A DNA stretch of 57,157 nt from JANMAT01 sp031359995 (GTDB lineage: Bacteria > Actinomycetota > Acidimicrobiia > Acidimicrobiales > Ilumatobacteraceae), in NCBI GenBank assembly GCA_031359995.1, contig JANMAT010000059.1, forward strand, positions 1 to 57,157, read 5' to 3'. The number at the start of each line of letters is the position of its first letter. Positions within the stretch are counted from its first letter, which is position 1. Positions 16,101 through 25,207 of this stretch are shown piece after piece. The notes under the pieces were generated by a model that was given only the letters and a program-made list of their open reading frames with translations, searched no databases and was not told where the DNA came from. The position numbers and the translations under genes are program-made.

Positions 16101-18458
16101 TCAGTGCTGACCGGGCGCGGCCGGCGCGGGCGGCACCGAGAGCAGCTCATACACCGGGTTGATGATCACCAGGCGACCGTGGGTCTCGCTGACGCTGCCG
16201 CTCAGTCGCACGGTCGTGCCGATCCGCACGCCGCCGATCTCGCGGCGGCCGAGGAACACCGCGGTCACCGTGCCGGTGCCGTCGGTGACCCGGCACTCCA
16301 GGCTGGGCGAGCTGCCCCACGGCTGCACGCGCAGCAGCTGGATGCGCCCGGCCACGGTGGCGTGCTGGCGGGCGACGAGGGCACCGATGCGCGTGCCGTT
16401 GCCGTCGTCGCCGTCGATCACGATGCGCTCGTCGGCCAGCGTGGTGCCTCCGGCGTGCGCCAGCCCGTTGCCGTTGTTCGACGGGGGGGTCTTGATCGGC
16501 TTGGATCTGCCGTCGCCCTCGCCCTCGCCCAGGTGGTAGGGCACGATCGTGACGTTGCAGTGGGCGACCGAGGCCAACGCGGCCGAGATCGCCGCCGACG
16601 ACCGGTCGTGCAGGAAGCGGTGCCAGACCTTGGTGTACTCGCGCCGCGGGATCAGCACCGTGACCTCGGTGTCGCCGCCGGCGGTGCTGTCGACGACCAT
16701 GTCCACCGCGGCGCGGGTGATGCGCCGATCGGGGCACTCGATGATGTCGAGCGGGAACCGGGCCAGACCGAGCCGCTGCCACGACTCGGTCAGCTGCTCC
16801 GTCTTCCAGCCGTCGATGTCGAAGTGCACGGCGCGGAGGTCGATGGCCACCAGCGTGCGCGCGTACTGCAGGGCCCGGGCCGTGGCGGCGTCCAGGTTGT
16901 CGACCAGCACGACCACCGCGTGCTCGCGGCGCACCGGTGCCGCGGCCAGCACGTGGACGTCGTCGAGCAGCTCCTGCTCCTCGGTCTCGTAGGCCTTGTT
17001 CAAGCGCACGAGGCCCAGCACCATGACCGGCACGAGCACCACGATCACCCAGGCGCCTTCGGGGAACTTCACGTAGGCGACGATGCCCAGCACGAGCAGC
17101 GAGAGCAGCGCGCCCATGCCGTTCACGAACACCCCGAGCCGCCAGCCCTGCTCCTTCTCGCGGATGTGGTGCTTGGTCATGCCGGCCTGGGAGAGCGTGA
17201 AGCTGGTGAACACGCCGATGGCGTACAGGGGGATGAGCCGGCTGACCTTTCCGCCGGTGCCGAGCAGCGTGATGACCGAGGTCACCGCGAGGAAGATGAT
17301 CCCGTTGGAGAACACCAGGCGATGGCCGCGCACCATGAACTGGCGGGGCATGAAGTTGTCACTGGCGTGGAACGACGCCAGGCGGGGGAAGTCCGCGAAG
17401 CTCGTGTTGGCCGCCAGCACAAGGATCAGCATCGTGCCGACCTGCAGCAGGTAGAAGAACAGGTGGCCGGCCGCCGACGCGCCGTACACGCCCCTGCCCA
17501 CCTGCGAGATCACGGTGGGGTCACCGCTCTTGTACGGCATGGCGTGCACCTTCGAGGCCAGCACCGACAGACCCAGGAACATGACGCCGAGCGCGGTGCC
17601 CATGATCACCAGGGTGGAGCGGGCGTTCTTCCACGCCGGCGGCCGGAACGCCGGCACGCCGTTCGAGATGGCCTCCACGCCGGTCACCGCGGCACCGCCC
17701 GAACCGAACGCCTTGAGCACGATGAACAGCGATGCCCCCATGAGCAGGCCGCCACCGGTGTGGCCACCGACCTCCTCCATGCCCGGCAGGTTGGTGGCGC
17801 CCTTCACCAGACCACCCGTAGCCAGGCGGTAGGCGCCCACGCCGAGCAGCACGCCCATGTTGGCGATGAAGAAGTAGGTGGGGGCGGCGAACAGCTTCCC
17901 CGACTCCTTGGTGCCCCGCAGGTTGCCCCAGGCGATGATGCCCACGAAACCGATGGCGATCCACAGCTTGTAGGGCGACAACCCGCTCACGGCCGAGGCG
18001 AGCGCGTCGGTGCCGGCGGCCACCGACACGGCCACCGTGAGCACGTAGTCGGTGAGCAGCGCCACGCCGGCCACCTGCGCGGGCAGCAAACCGAAGTTGT
18101 CGCGCGTCACGATGTACGCGCCGCCGGCCGACGGGTAGGCCTTGATCGTCTGGCGGTACGACAGGATCAGGAAGCCGAGCACCACGAGCAGTGCGATCGT
18201 GACCGGGGTCACCAGTGAGAACGCCACGAGGCCCACGTACGGCACGAGGACCCGCAGGATCTCCTCCGTCGCATAGGCGCACGACGAGAGGTTGTCGGAG
18301 GCGAACACGGCCAACGCGGTGGGCCGACCCAGTGTCTCGTGGGCGAGGCGCTCGCTGTGCAGCGGTTGACCGAGCAGGCGGGTCTTGAGCCGGTATCGCA
18401 GGGGGTCGACGGGCGCACGACGTTCGACGGTCGAGTCCACGGGTGTCAGCGTTTGCAC
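16101..18458 (-). CDS. KimA-like APC-family K+ transporter fused to a C-terminal OB-fold
   Basis: A 785-residue protein. Residues ~1-500 are an APC-superfamily transporter of about 12 membrane segments with the KimA-type opening LLGQPLHSERLAHETLGRP and ASDNLSSCAYATEEILRVL, and helix 2 SAGGAYIVTRDNFG. A cytoplasmic UspA-like region follows (residues ~510-650: VVVLVDNLDAATARALQYA). The last ~75 residues are a separate OB-fold (VAGRIQLLRVQPWGSSPSLE, VTAVFLGRREIGGVRIGTTV, GRLVIINPVYELL). In mycobacteria the equivalent OB-fold is a stand-alone gene near the permease and TrkA genes, as far as I recall, so this is a fusion. GTG 18458 is chosen just before the conserved sequence. Confidence 0.8.
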   Translation of the reverse strand: MQTLTPVDSTVERRAPVDPLRYRLKTRLLGQPLHSERLAHETLGRPTALAVFASDNLSSCAYATEEILRVLVPYVGLVAFSLVTPVTIALLVVLGFLILSYRQTIKAYPSAGGAYIVTRDNFGLLPAQVAGVALLTDYVLTVAVSVAAGTDALASAVSGLSPYKLWIAIGFVGIIAWGNLRGTKESGKLFAAPTYFFIANMGVLLGVGAYRLATGGLVKGATNLPGMEEVGGHTGGGLLMGASLFIVLKAFGSGGAAVTGVEAISNGVPAFRPPAWKNARSTLVIMGTALGVMFLGLSVLASKVHAMPYKSGDPTVISQVGRGVYGASAAGHLFFYLLQVGTMLILVLAANTSFADFPRLASFHASDNFMPRQFMVRGHRLVFSNGIIFLAVTSVITLLGTGGKVSRLIPLYAIGVFTSFTLSQAGMTKHHIREKEQGWRLGVFVNGMGALLSLLVLGIVAYVKFPEGAWVIVVLVPVMVLGLVRLNKAYETEEQELLDDVHVLAAAPVRREHAVVVLVDNLDAATARALQYARTLVAIDLRAVHFDIDGWKTEQLTESWQRLGLARFPLDIIECPDRRITRAAVDMVVDSTAGGDTEVTVLIPRREYTKVWHRFLHDRSSAAISAALASVAHCNVTIVPYHLGEGEGDGRSKPIKTPPSNNGNGLAHAGGTTLADERIVIDGDDGNGTRIGALVARQHATVAGRIQLLRVQPWGSSPSLECRVTDGTGTVTAVFLGRREIGGVRIGTTVRLSGSVSETHGRLVIINPVYELLSVPPAPAAPGQH

Positions 18459-18672
18459 GAGTGCCAGTGAACGGGCACCGTCGTCGGCGCGTCGACTGCA
18501 ACGCGCATCAGAACGGTCGAGAACGGTGGCGCGGGTACCGTCACCTGCGGCGATGCCTGCCCTCGGCGTCGCCGTGCTTCTCGGCCGGCGAGGCCGGGTC
18601 GTTAACTCGCTGCGAAGATTCCAGGTGACTTCGCACCCGTCGCCCCGCACCGCGACGTGTGAGACTCACGCC

Positions 18673-20124
18673 GTGCGGCTGCCCTTCGCGCCTCGACGGC
18701 CCGTGTTGCTCCCCATGCGCCGACGGGTGAGTGGATGGCTGGTCCTGCTGGTGGGCCTGCCGCTGCTGACGGCCGCGCTCGTGTCGTCCGAGGACGACAA
18801 CCTGGCCGTCGGCCTGCTGCTGTACCTCGGCATCGTGCTCGCCGCCGGCGCCGTCGGTGGCCTCGGGCCCGGCCTGGCCGGCGCCCTGGCTTCGGCGGCC
18901 ACCGCCAACTACTTCATCGTGCCGCCCGTCCACCGGCTCACCATCGACAAGGCGACCGACCTGGTCGCGCTCGTGATGTTCGTGGCGGTGGCCGCCACCG
19001 TGAGCACGTTGGTGAACCGCTCGGCCCGGCTCAGTGCCGAAGCGTCCCGGGCGCGGGCCGAGGCCGAGACGTTGGCCGGCAGCACGGCCACCTTGGTGGC
19101 CGAGGTCGACCCGCTGCCGGCGCTGCTCACCCAGTTGCGCACCACGCTCGGGCTGGAGGCCGTGGGGATCTTCACGCCGTCGCCCCTCGGCTGGGTCGAG
19201 CTGGCCGCGGCCGGTGCGCCCATCGGCACGCCGGACGACGCCGACGTGACGGCGCTGGGCAGCCCGGACGGGCCGGTGCTGGCGATGCGCGAGGGCAGGC
19301 CGCTGTCGGGCGCCGACCGCGGTCTGCTGCGGGCACTCACCGGTCACCTCGCCCTGGCGATCAGCGCACGGGAGCTGCAGACCGAGGCGGCGCGCGTCGC
19401 CGCTCTGGAGCAGGCCGACGCCCTGCGCACCGCCATCCTGCGCGCCGTGTCCCACGACCTGCGCACGCCGCTGTCGTCGATCAAGGCCGCGGTCACCAGC
19501 CTGCTGGGCGACGAGGTCGACTGGAGCGCCGACGCGGTGCGTCAGTTCCACACCACGATCGACGCCGAGGCCGACCGGCTCGACCGGCTGGTCGGCAACC
19601 TGCTCGACATGAGCCGGCTGCAGGCCGGCGCGCTCGAGCTGCGGCTCGGCCCGGTGGCGTTCGACGACATCGTGGGGTCGGCGCTGGCGAGCCTGTCCGA
19701 CACCTCGACCCCCGTCGACATCGACGTCCCCGACGCCACCCCGCTGGCCCACGCCGACGCCGCCCTGCTGGAGCGGGCCGTCGCCAATCTGCTGGCGAAC
19801 GCTTGTGCCCATGCTGCGCCGGGCACCAGCGTGCTGGTGGAGGCGGGTGGGGCCGGGGCCGAGGTCGTGCTGCGCATCGTCGATCACGGCCCGGGCGTAC
19901 CGCCCGAGCAGATGGCCAGCATGGTCGAGCCGTTCCAGCGTCTGGGCGACACGTCGGCCCATGCCGGCGTGGGCCTCGGCCTGGCGGTGGCCAACGGCTT
20001 CGTCACCGCCATGGGCGGCCACCTCCGCTTCGAGACCACGCACGGCGGCGGGCTCACGGCGTCGATCGTCCTCCCGTCCGAGCCGAGCCACGGCGCGGCA
20101 CCAGCGCAACGGAGCGCCTCATGA
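18673..20124 (+). CDS. KdpD-like sensor histidine kinase lacking the N-terminal KdpD/USP domains
   Basis: A 483-residue membrane kinase. DUF4118 membrane segments occupy residues ~15-125 (LVLLVGLPLLTAALV, LLLYLGIVLAAGAVGG, ATANYFIVPPVHRLTIDKAT, LVALVMFVAVAATVSTL). A GAF-like stretch follows, then HisKA with the phospho-His in AVSHDLRTPLSSIKA and the ATPase boxes NLLANACAHA, DHGPGVP, GVGLGLAVANGF and GGGLTASIVLP. Classical KdpD is ~850-900 residues with an N-terminal KdpD plus USP module; that is absent. The stop overlaps the response regulator start by four bases. GTG 18673 and ATG 18715 are both possible starts. Its C-terminal GGGLT motif is the same one preserved in the kdpD relic at 13528. 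Confidence 0.85.
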   Translation: MRLPFAPRRPVLLPMRRRVSGWLVLLVGLPLLTAALVSSEDDNLAVGLLLYLGIVLAAGAVGGLGPGLAGALASAATANYFIVPPVHRLTIDKATDLVALVMFVAVAATVSTLVNRSARLSAEASRARAEAETLAGSTATLVAEVDPLPALLTQLRTTLGLEAVGIFTPSPLGWVELAAAGAPIGTPDDADVTALGSPDGPVLAMREGRPLSGADRGLLRALTGHLALAISARELQTEAARVAALEQADALRTAILRAVSHDLRTPLSSIKAAVTSLLGDEVDWSADAVRQFHTTIDAEADRLDRLVGNLLDMSRLQAGALELRLGPVAFDDIVGSALASLSDTSTPVDIDVPDATPLAHADAALLERAVANLLANACAHAAPGTSVLVEAGGAGAEVVLRIVDHGPGVPPEQMASMVEPFQRLGDTSAHAGVGLGLAVANGFVTAMGGHLRFETTHGGGLTASIVLPSEPSHGAAPAQRSAS

Positions 20125-20804
20125 CCCGCATCCTCGTCGTCGACGACGAGTCCCGCATCACCCAGTCGTTGTCGCTCAACCTGGAGGCCCGCGGCTTCGA
20201 GGTCACCGTCGCCGCCACCGGTCACGACGCGTTGGCGGCGGCGGCCTCGCTGAACCCCGACGCGGTCATCCTCGACCTCGGCCTGCCCGACATGTCGGGT
20301 CATCAGGTGGTGGTCACGCTGCGCGAACGCAGCGACGTGCCGATCGTGATCCTGTCGGTGCGCGACGCCGAACGAGACAAGGTGGCCGCGCTCGACGCTG
20401 GTGCCGACGACTACGTCACCAAGCCGTTCAGCATGAACGAGCTCGTGGCCCGCCTGCGGGCTGCGCTGCGCCGGCGCCAGCCCGTGGGCACCGCCAGCGT
20501 GGTGACCACCGACCACTTCACCCTCGACCTCGACGACCGCACCGCGGTGGTGGGCGGCGAACCGGTGCGGCTCACGCCGACCGAGTGGGCGATCCTGGAC
20601 GCGCTGGCCCGCCAGCCGGGCCGGCTGGTCACGCAGGAGAAGGTGTTGCGGTCGGTGTGGCCGAACGGAGCCAGCGACACGAGCGCGCTGCGCGTGCACC
20701 TGACGCACCTGCGGCGCAAGCTCGAACCCGACCCGGCCCGGCCGACGTACATCCTCACCGACGCCGGCGTCGGGTACCGCTTCGTGGTGCGCGCCCGCGA
20801 GTGA
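20121..20804 (+). CDS. OmpR-type response regulator, KdpE-like (second copy)
   Basis: A 227-residue regulator translationally coupled (ATGA) to the preceding kinase. VDDESRITQ, AVILDLGLPDMSG (phospho-Asp), VILSVRD and VTKPFSMNELVARLRAALRRRQP form the receiver; LTPTEWAILDALARQ, VTQEKVLRSVW and VHLTHLRRKLEPDPARPTYILTDAG form the winged helix. It is a close paralogue of the regulator at 12839: the linker and the ALRRRQ/ALRRHQ, VVTT and RRKLEPDPARP blocks nearly coincide, suggesting duplication or a shared target. The likely targets are the K+ transport genes around it, which is inferred from context only. Confidence 0.88.
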   Translation: MTRILVVDDESRITQSLSLNLEARGFEVTVAATGHDALAAAASLNPDAVILDLGLPDMSGHQVVVTLRERSDVPIVILSVRDAERDKVAALDAGADDYVTKPFSMNELVARLRAALRRRQPVGTASVVTTDHFTLDLDDRTAVVGGEPVRLTPTEWAILDALARQPGRLVTQEKVLRSVWPNGASDTSALRVHLTHLRRKLEPDPARPTYILTDAGVGYRFVVRARE

Positions 20805-20818
20805 CGCGCACCGCGCGC

Positions 20819-21676
20819 TCAGGTGTACTGCTTGGCCAGTTCGGCGTAGCGGTCGAGCAGCGGGATCACCTGGTCGGCCCCGGCCGGCGGCAGACCGAAC
20901 ACGATGCGGGTGAGGCCGAGCCCGATCATCTGCTCGACGATCTCGGGCTTGGCCGGGGTGCCGAACTGTCCGAACTCGATGGTTGCCGGATCGCGCCCGG
21001 CGTCGCTGGCCATCTGGCGGATCTGGGCGATCTGTGGGGCGATGTCGGACCGGCCGGCGATCGGCATGAACCCGTCGCAGAACTCGACGATGTGGGCCAT
21101 CGTCTTCGGCCCGGCGGTGCCGCCGAGGATGATCGGTGGGTGCGGCGTCTGTGCCGGCTTGGGCCACGACCACAGCGGAGAGAAGTCGACGTGCTCGCCG
21201 TGGTACTCGGCTTCGTCCTTCGTCCAGATCTCCTTCATGGCGAGGATGCGCTCGCGCAGCACCGCGCGCCGATCGGCGTACTGCACGCCGTGATGGGCGA
21301 GCTCCTCCTTGTTCCAGCCGTAGCCGATGCCGAACAGCAAGCGTCCGCCCGACAGGGCGTCGACCGTGGCGACCTGCTTGGCCAACCAGATCGGGTCGCG
21401 CTGGGCGACCAGCGTGATGCCGGTGGCGACCTTGATCGTCTTGGTCACCGCCGCGGCCATGCCCAGGGCCACGAACTGATCGTGCGTGCGCCAGTACTCC
21501 TCGGGAAGCGGCGGCGCCTTGGGGTTGCCGCCCCACGGCGTCTCACGACTCGTCGGGATGTGGCTGTGCTCGGGGAACCAGATCGATTCGAACCCGCGGG
21601 CTTCGGCCTCCTGGGCCACCTCCATCGGGTTGATCGCCTTGTCGGTGGGGAAGATCATGACGCCGAAGTTGACCAT
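20819..21676 (-). CDS. LLM-class F420-dependent oxidoreductase
   Basis: A 285-residue luciferase-like TIM barrel: VNFGVMIFPTDKAINPMEVAQ, then ESIWFPEHSHIPTSRETPWGG, IKVATGITLVAQRDPIWLAKQ, DALSGGRLLFGIGYGWNKEE and HPPIILGGTAGPKT. The long loop with HIPTSRETPWGG is typical of an actinobacterial F420 subgroup that is abundant in mycobacteria. The substrate is unknown. It is divergent from another luciferase-like gene with 103 bases between starts and convergent with the KdpE-like regulator. Confidence 0.88.
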   Translation of the reverse strand: MVNFGVMIFPTDKAINPMEVAQEAEARGFESIWFPEHSHIPTSRETPWGGNPKAPPLPEEYWRTHDQFVALGMAAAVTKTIKVATGITLVAQRDPIWLAKQVATVDALSGGRLLFGIGYGWNKEELAHHGVQYADRRAVLRERILAMKEIWTKDEAEYHGEHVDFSPLWSWPKPAQTPHPPIILGGTAGPKTMAHIVEFCDGFMPIAGRSDIAPQIAQIRQMASDAGRDPATIEFGQFGTPAKPEIVEQMIGLGLTRIVFGLPPAGADQVIPLLDRYAELAKQYT

Positions 21677-21779
21677 CGCGGCACCTTAGCGAGGCCGGGG
21701 GCCGGCCTCGAACGTCGGGTCCTTGACGCGACGGATCGGCGATCCCTAGCTTGCGGCCCTCACGACGGAGGAGCCCACC

Positions 21780-22694
21780 ATGCGTCTCGGCACCATGCTC
21801 TCCATGCCCGGCGATCCGGCGGGCACGAACACGCTGGTGGCGCGCGCCGTCGCCGCCGAGGCCGCCGGCTTCGCGTCGGTGTGGCTGCCGCAGGTCGGCA
21901 CGGTCGACGCGCTGATGGCGCTGGCCCTGGCCGGTCGGGAGACCACGCGCATCGAACTGGGCACCGCGGTCGTGCCGACGTACCCCCGGCACCCGACGGT
22001 GCTGGCGGCTCAGGCCCTCACGGCGCAGGACGCGACCGGCAATCGCCTCGCCCTCGGCATCGGGCTGAGCCACCGCTTCTTCATCGAGAACAGCCTCGGT
22101 CTCGACTACTCGAGACCGATCCCGCACACCCGTGAGTACCTCACCATCCTGAACGGTTTGCTCGCGGGCGAGGTCGTGCGTCACCACGGTGACGAGTACC
22201 GCGTGACCGCGCAGGTGTCGGTGGCGGGCGCCACGAAGCCGCCCGTGCTCGTGGCCGCTCTCGGCCCGGCGATGTTGCGCCTCTGTGGGCGTCTCGCCGA
22301 CGGCACCATCACGTGGATGGGCGGCATCGACTACCTGCGCGACGTCGCCGTCGCGACGATGAGTGGCGCTGCCGCGGACGCCGGCCGCCCTGCGCCCCGC
22401 TTCGTCGCCATGGTGCCGGTGCTCCTCACCGACGACGCCGCCACCGGCCGGGCGGTGGTCAACGAGACGTTCCAGATGTACGGCCAGATCCCGTCGTACC
22501 GCGCCACGCTCGACCGCGGTGGCGCCGCCGATCCGGCCGACGTCGCGGTGATCGGCGATGCCACCGCGATCGAGGCCGGGGTCCGGGCCTACGCCGAGGT
22601 CGGCGCCACCGACTTCGTCGCGGTGATCCCCACGTCGTCGCCCGGGGCGGAGGCCACGATGGAGCTCATGGCCTCGTTGGTGCCGACCTCCTGA
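21780..22694 (+). CDS. LLM-class F420-dependent oxidoreductase
   Basis: A 304-residue luciferase-like protein: MRLGTMLSMPGD, then FASVWLPQVGTVDALMALALAG, TRIELGTAVVPTYPRHPTVLAAQALTAQDATGNRLALGIGLSH and KPPVLVAALGPAMLRL. The pattern HPTVLAAQAL and GIGLSHR places it in the subgroup often named TIGR03564 in mycobacterial genomes, as I recall. A good Shine-Dalgarno (ACGGAGGAG) precedes ATG 21780. Its stop and that of the convergent acyl-CoA dehydrogenase lie within one palindrome. Confidence 0.87.
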   Translation: MRLGTMLSMPGDPAGTNTLVARAVAAEAAGFASVWLPQVGTVDALMALALAGRETTRIELGTAVVPTYPRHPTVLAAQALTAQDATGNRLALGIGLSHRFFIENSLGLDYSRPIPHTREYLTILNGLLAGEVVRHHGDEYRVTAQVSVAGATKPPVLVAALGPAMLRLCGRLADGTITWMGGIDYLRDVAVATMSGAAADAGRPAPRFVAMVPVLLTDDAATGRAVVNETFQMYGQIPSYRATLDRGGAADPADVAVIGDATAIEAGVRAYAEVGATDFVAVIPTSSPGAEATMELMASLVPTS

Positions 22695-22707
22695 CCCCCA
22701 GGGTCAG
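22691..22707. terminator. palindrome spanning two convergent stop codons
   Basis: CTGACCCCCAGGGTCAG has 7-base arms and a three-base centre. It contains the stop of the luciferase-like gene and, on the other strand, the stop of the acyl-CoA dehydrogenase, the same arrangement as at 8425-8441. There is no T tract. Confidence 0.35.
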
Positions 22708-24008
22708 CTCCAGGGCGCCCGGTTCTTGTAGTTCTTCAGCATGTTGCGGGCGACGACCATGTGGTGCACCTCGTCGGGCCCGTCGTAGAGGCGGGCGTAG
22801 CGCGCCTCGCGGTACATCTTGTCGAGCGGTCGGTCGGCGGTGACGCCCATGGCGCCGTGCACCTGGATGGCCCGGTCGATGACGTTGTGCAGCATCTTGG
22901 CGCCGTGGAACTTGATCAGCGAGATCTCGACGCGCGCCTCGGTGCCGGCATCGAGGGCGCGGGCGGCGTCGAGCGTCATCAGCCGGTGGCCCTGGATCTC
23001 GGCCGCCGACTCGGCGACCATCTGCTGGATCACGCCCTTCTCGGCCAGCAGCGAGCCGTGGGCGTAGCGCGTGAGGGCGCGGTCGCACATGATCTCGAAG
23101 GCCCGTTCGGCCTGGCCGAGCCACCGCATGCAGTGGAAGATGCGACCGGGTCCGAGGCGCTTCTGGCTGATGAGGAACCCGCGGCCGCGCTCGCCGAGCA
23201 GGTTCTCGCGCGGCACCCGCACGTTGTCGTACACGACCTCGCAGTGCTGCCCGCCCACGTGGCCCATGGTGGCCACGGCCCGTTGGATGAGGTAGCCGGG
23301 GGTGTCGGTCGGCACGACGATCGCCGAGAACTGGAAGTGCTTCTCGTTGTCGGGGTCGGTCTTGGCGAACACCGTCGTGTACGCCGCCCTTGTCGCACCC
23401 GAGGTGAACCACTTGCGGCCGTTGATGACCCACTCGTCGCCGTCGAGATCGGCGGTGGTCTGCATCTGGGTGGGGTCGGAACCGGCCACCGCCGGTTCGG
23501 TGAGACCCACCGACGGGTAGAGCTCGCCCTGCACCATCGGCAGCAGGTACTGGGCCTGCTGCCGCTCGTTGGCGTACTGGTGCATCATGATCGAGTCCTG
23601 CATGCTCAGCGAGCCCACGGCCACCTGGCCGTACTCGGACCGGCCGATGATCTCGTTGAGGTACACGAAGTCCATGAACGGCAGGCCGCCGCCGCCGATC
23701 TCGGCCGGGTGGCCGAGCGCCCACAGGCCCCGGGCCTTGGCCTCGGCCTTCAGGTCGGCCATCAACCCGGTGTTGCGCCGCCCGACGATCGCCGCATCGA
23801 GCCCGAGGCCGCGCACGCCGGCACTGGTGTCGTCACCGCGTTCGGCGGCGAGGTCGTAGAGCTCCAACGGGATGCCCGTCTCGGGGTGGTAGCCCTGCTC
23901 GGCCAGCCGCTCCAGCTCGGGCTCGGCCTTCATCACGACGTCGTCGATGAACTCCTTCATCCGGGCTCGTAGCTCGCGCAGCTCCGGCGACATGTCGGCG
24001 ATCGTCAT
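22704..24008 (-). CDS. acyl-CoA dehydrogenase family protein
   Basis: A 434-residue flavoprotein. Regions seen are GLTEPAVAGSDPTQMQTTADL (substrate/FAD loop), DEWVINGRKWFTSGA, LGPGRIFHCMRWLGQAERAFE, and the C-terminal IQVHGAMGVTADRPLDKMYREAR with DGPDEVHHMVVARNML. The DGPDEVH ending resembles ACAD10/11-type enzymes, in which an Asp replaces the usual catalytic Glu position. It would oxidise an acyl-CoA to the enoyl-CoA and pass electrons to ETF. ATG 24008 is chosen; the open frame upstream is not conserved-looking. No other beta-oxidation gene is adjacent. Confidence 0.9.
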   Translation of the reverse strand: MTIADMSPELRELRARMKEFIDDVVMKAEPELERLAEQGYHPETGIPLELYDLAAERGDDTSAGVRGLGLDAAIVGRRNTGLMADLKAEAKARGLWALGHPAEIGGGGLPFMDFVYLNEIIGRSEYGQVAVGSLSMQDSIMMHQYANERQQAQYLLPMVQGELYPSVGLTEPAVAGSDPTQMQTTADLDGDEWVINGRKWFTSGATRAAYTTVFAKTDPDNEKHFQFSAIVVPTDTPGYLIQRAVATMGHVGGQHCEVVYDNVRVPRENLLGERGRGFLISQKRLGPGRIFHCMRWLGQAERAFEIMCDRALTRYAHGSLLAEKGVIQQMVAESAAEIQGHRLMTLDAARALDAGTEARVEISLIKFHGAKMLHNVIDRAIQVHGAMGVTADRPLDKMYREARYARLYDGPDEVHHMVVARNMLKNYKNRAPWS

Positions 24009-24095
24009 CACGCACCCCCACTGGCCGGCGTCCTCCCATGGATGCCGGTCCGCCCCGATCCTGGCACACCCCGCCTTCCGCACTCTCTCCGCAGG

Positions 24096-24386
24096 TCAGC
24101 CGGCGAGGTGGCGGTGGCCGCTGCGGCGGCCGTTCATGGCCCGGTAGATCAGCAGGGCCACGACGGCACCGATGATCGACCCGATCACGCCCGACGCCTG
24201 GATGGCGCCGTCGGCGAAGTCCTTGCCGAACAGGGCCCACCCGAGGAAGCCGCCGATGAACGAGCCGACGATGCCGAGCACGATCGTGCCGCCGATGCCG
24301 AGCGGATCCCGACCCGGCACCAGCGCCCGGGCGATGGCGCCGGCGACGAGTCCGAGCAGGAGCAGGAAGATGATGAAGCCGAGCAC
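24096..24386 (-). CDS. GlsB/YeaQ/YmgE family stress-response membrane protein
   Basis: A 96-residue membrane protein with three hydrophobic segments: MLGFIIFLLLLGLVAGAIARAL, IGGTIVLGIVGSFIGGFLGWALFG and ASGVIGSIIGAVVALLIYR. The pattern of G-rich helices and PGRDPLGIGGT is the transglycosylase-associated (GlsB/YeaQ) family, small inner-membrane proteins induced by stress in several bacteria; the biochemical role is not settled. It has a basic C-terminal tail (NGRRSGHRH). Confidence 0.88.
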   Translation of the reverse strand: MLGFIIFLLLLGLVAGAIARALVPGRDPLGIGGTIVLGIVGSFIGGFLGWALFGKDFADGAIQASGVIGSIIGAVVALLIYRAMNGRRSGHRHLAG

Positions 24387-24484
24387 AGCGGTACCTCCGA
24401 CGAGGGGTGGTGGTGGATGCGGCCACGCTGCGGTGACCGTCGACCATCGAACTACCCGACCGGCGGCGCGGTCAGACTTCCGGC

Positions 24485-25201
24485 ATGGATGTCGTGGCGC
24501 GGGCGCGCACCTTCGTGATCGAGCACCATCCGGGCGCGGTGCTCGCCCTGCTCGGGGGGAGCCACGCCCGGGGCATGGCCACGGCCACGTCCGATCTCGA
24601 CGTGGTGATCGTGGACCCCACCGTCGAGTGGGCGTTCCGCCGGACGTGGCTCCTGGGTGACGGCGCGAAGGTGGAGACGTTCGTGTATCGCGACCTCGAC
24701 GTGCTCGCCGGGTGGCTCGACCGGGAGCGGGCCAAGCGCCAGCCGACGCTCTTGTCCCTGGTCGGCGAGTCGATCGTGCTCATCGACGCGACGGGCCTCG
24801 CGGACGTGACGCAGGCGGGCGCCCTGGCGTCACTGGTCGCCGGACCCGACCCTCTCGACGACGTGGCGCACCTCATGGTGCGGTACCACCTGACCGATCT
24901 GCACGACGACCTGCTCGACATCGCGCCGGACGAGCTCGCCGGCCTGGCGGCCCAGGCGTGGGAGATGATCGCCACCGCGGTGCTGCATCGCCACGGAGCC
25001 TGGCCGGGGCAGGGCAAGTGGCTGCGGCGCTACGTGGAGCGGGTGGAGCCCGGGCGGGGCGATGCGCTCGACGATGCGCTGAGGGCCGCGCTGGCCGGTG
25101 ACCGTGCGCCGATCGTCGCGCAGGTGGCATGGGTGCTCGAGGCCCTCGGTGGTCGTGTCGACGTCACCGACGCGCTGGTCGCGCCGCGGCCGACGGGCTG
25201 A
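24485..25201 (+). CDS. nucleotidyltransferase-domain protein
   Basis: A 238-residue protein of the polymerase-beta type nucleotidyltransferase superfamily. LLGGSHARGMATATSDLDVVIVD near residues 22-44 is the GGS-x9-DxD active-site motif. The rest is helical, with DLHDDLLDIAPDELAGLAAQAWEMIATAVLHRHG resembling the helical bundle that follows the catalytic domain in aminoglycoside-adenylyltransferase-like and kanamycin NTase-like proteins. The substrate is unknown. It has a host-like GC content and no partner gene of the MNT/HEPN type next to it, so a toxin-antitoxin role is unlikely. Confidence 0.75.
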   Translation: MDVVARARTFVIEHHPGAVLALLGGSHARGMATATSDLDVVIVDPTVEWAFRRTWLLGDGAKVETFVYRDLDVLAGWLDRERAKRQPTLLSLVGESIVLIDATGLADVTQAGALASLVAGPDPLDDVAHLMVRYHLTDLHDDLLDIAPDELAGLAAQAWEMIATAVLHRHGAWPGQGKWLRRYVERVEPGRGDALDDALRAALAGDRAPIVAQVAWVLEALGGRVDVTDALVAPRPTG

Positions 25202-25207
25202 TCGCCC

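Noticed and set aside
18459..18672. Possible c-di-AMP (ydaO) riboswitch upstream of the KimA-like gene
   Set aside because: The position fits, but I could not find the conserved riboswitch blocks; a covariance-model search would be decisive.
24485..25201. Toxin-antitoxin role for the nucleotidyltransferase
   Set aside because: No HEPN or antitoxin partner lies beside it, and the protein is larger than MNT antitoxins.
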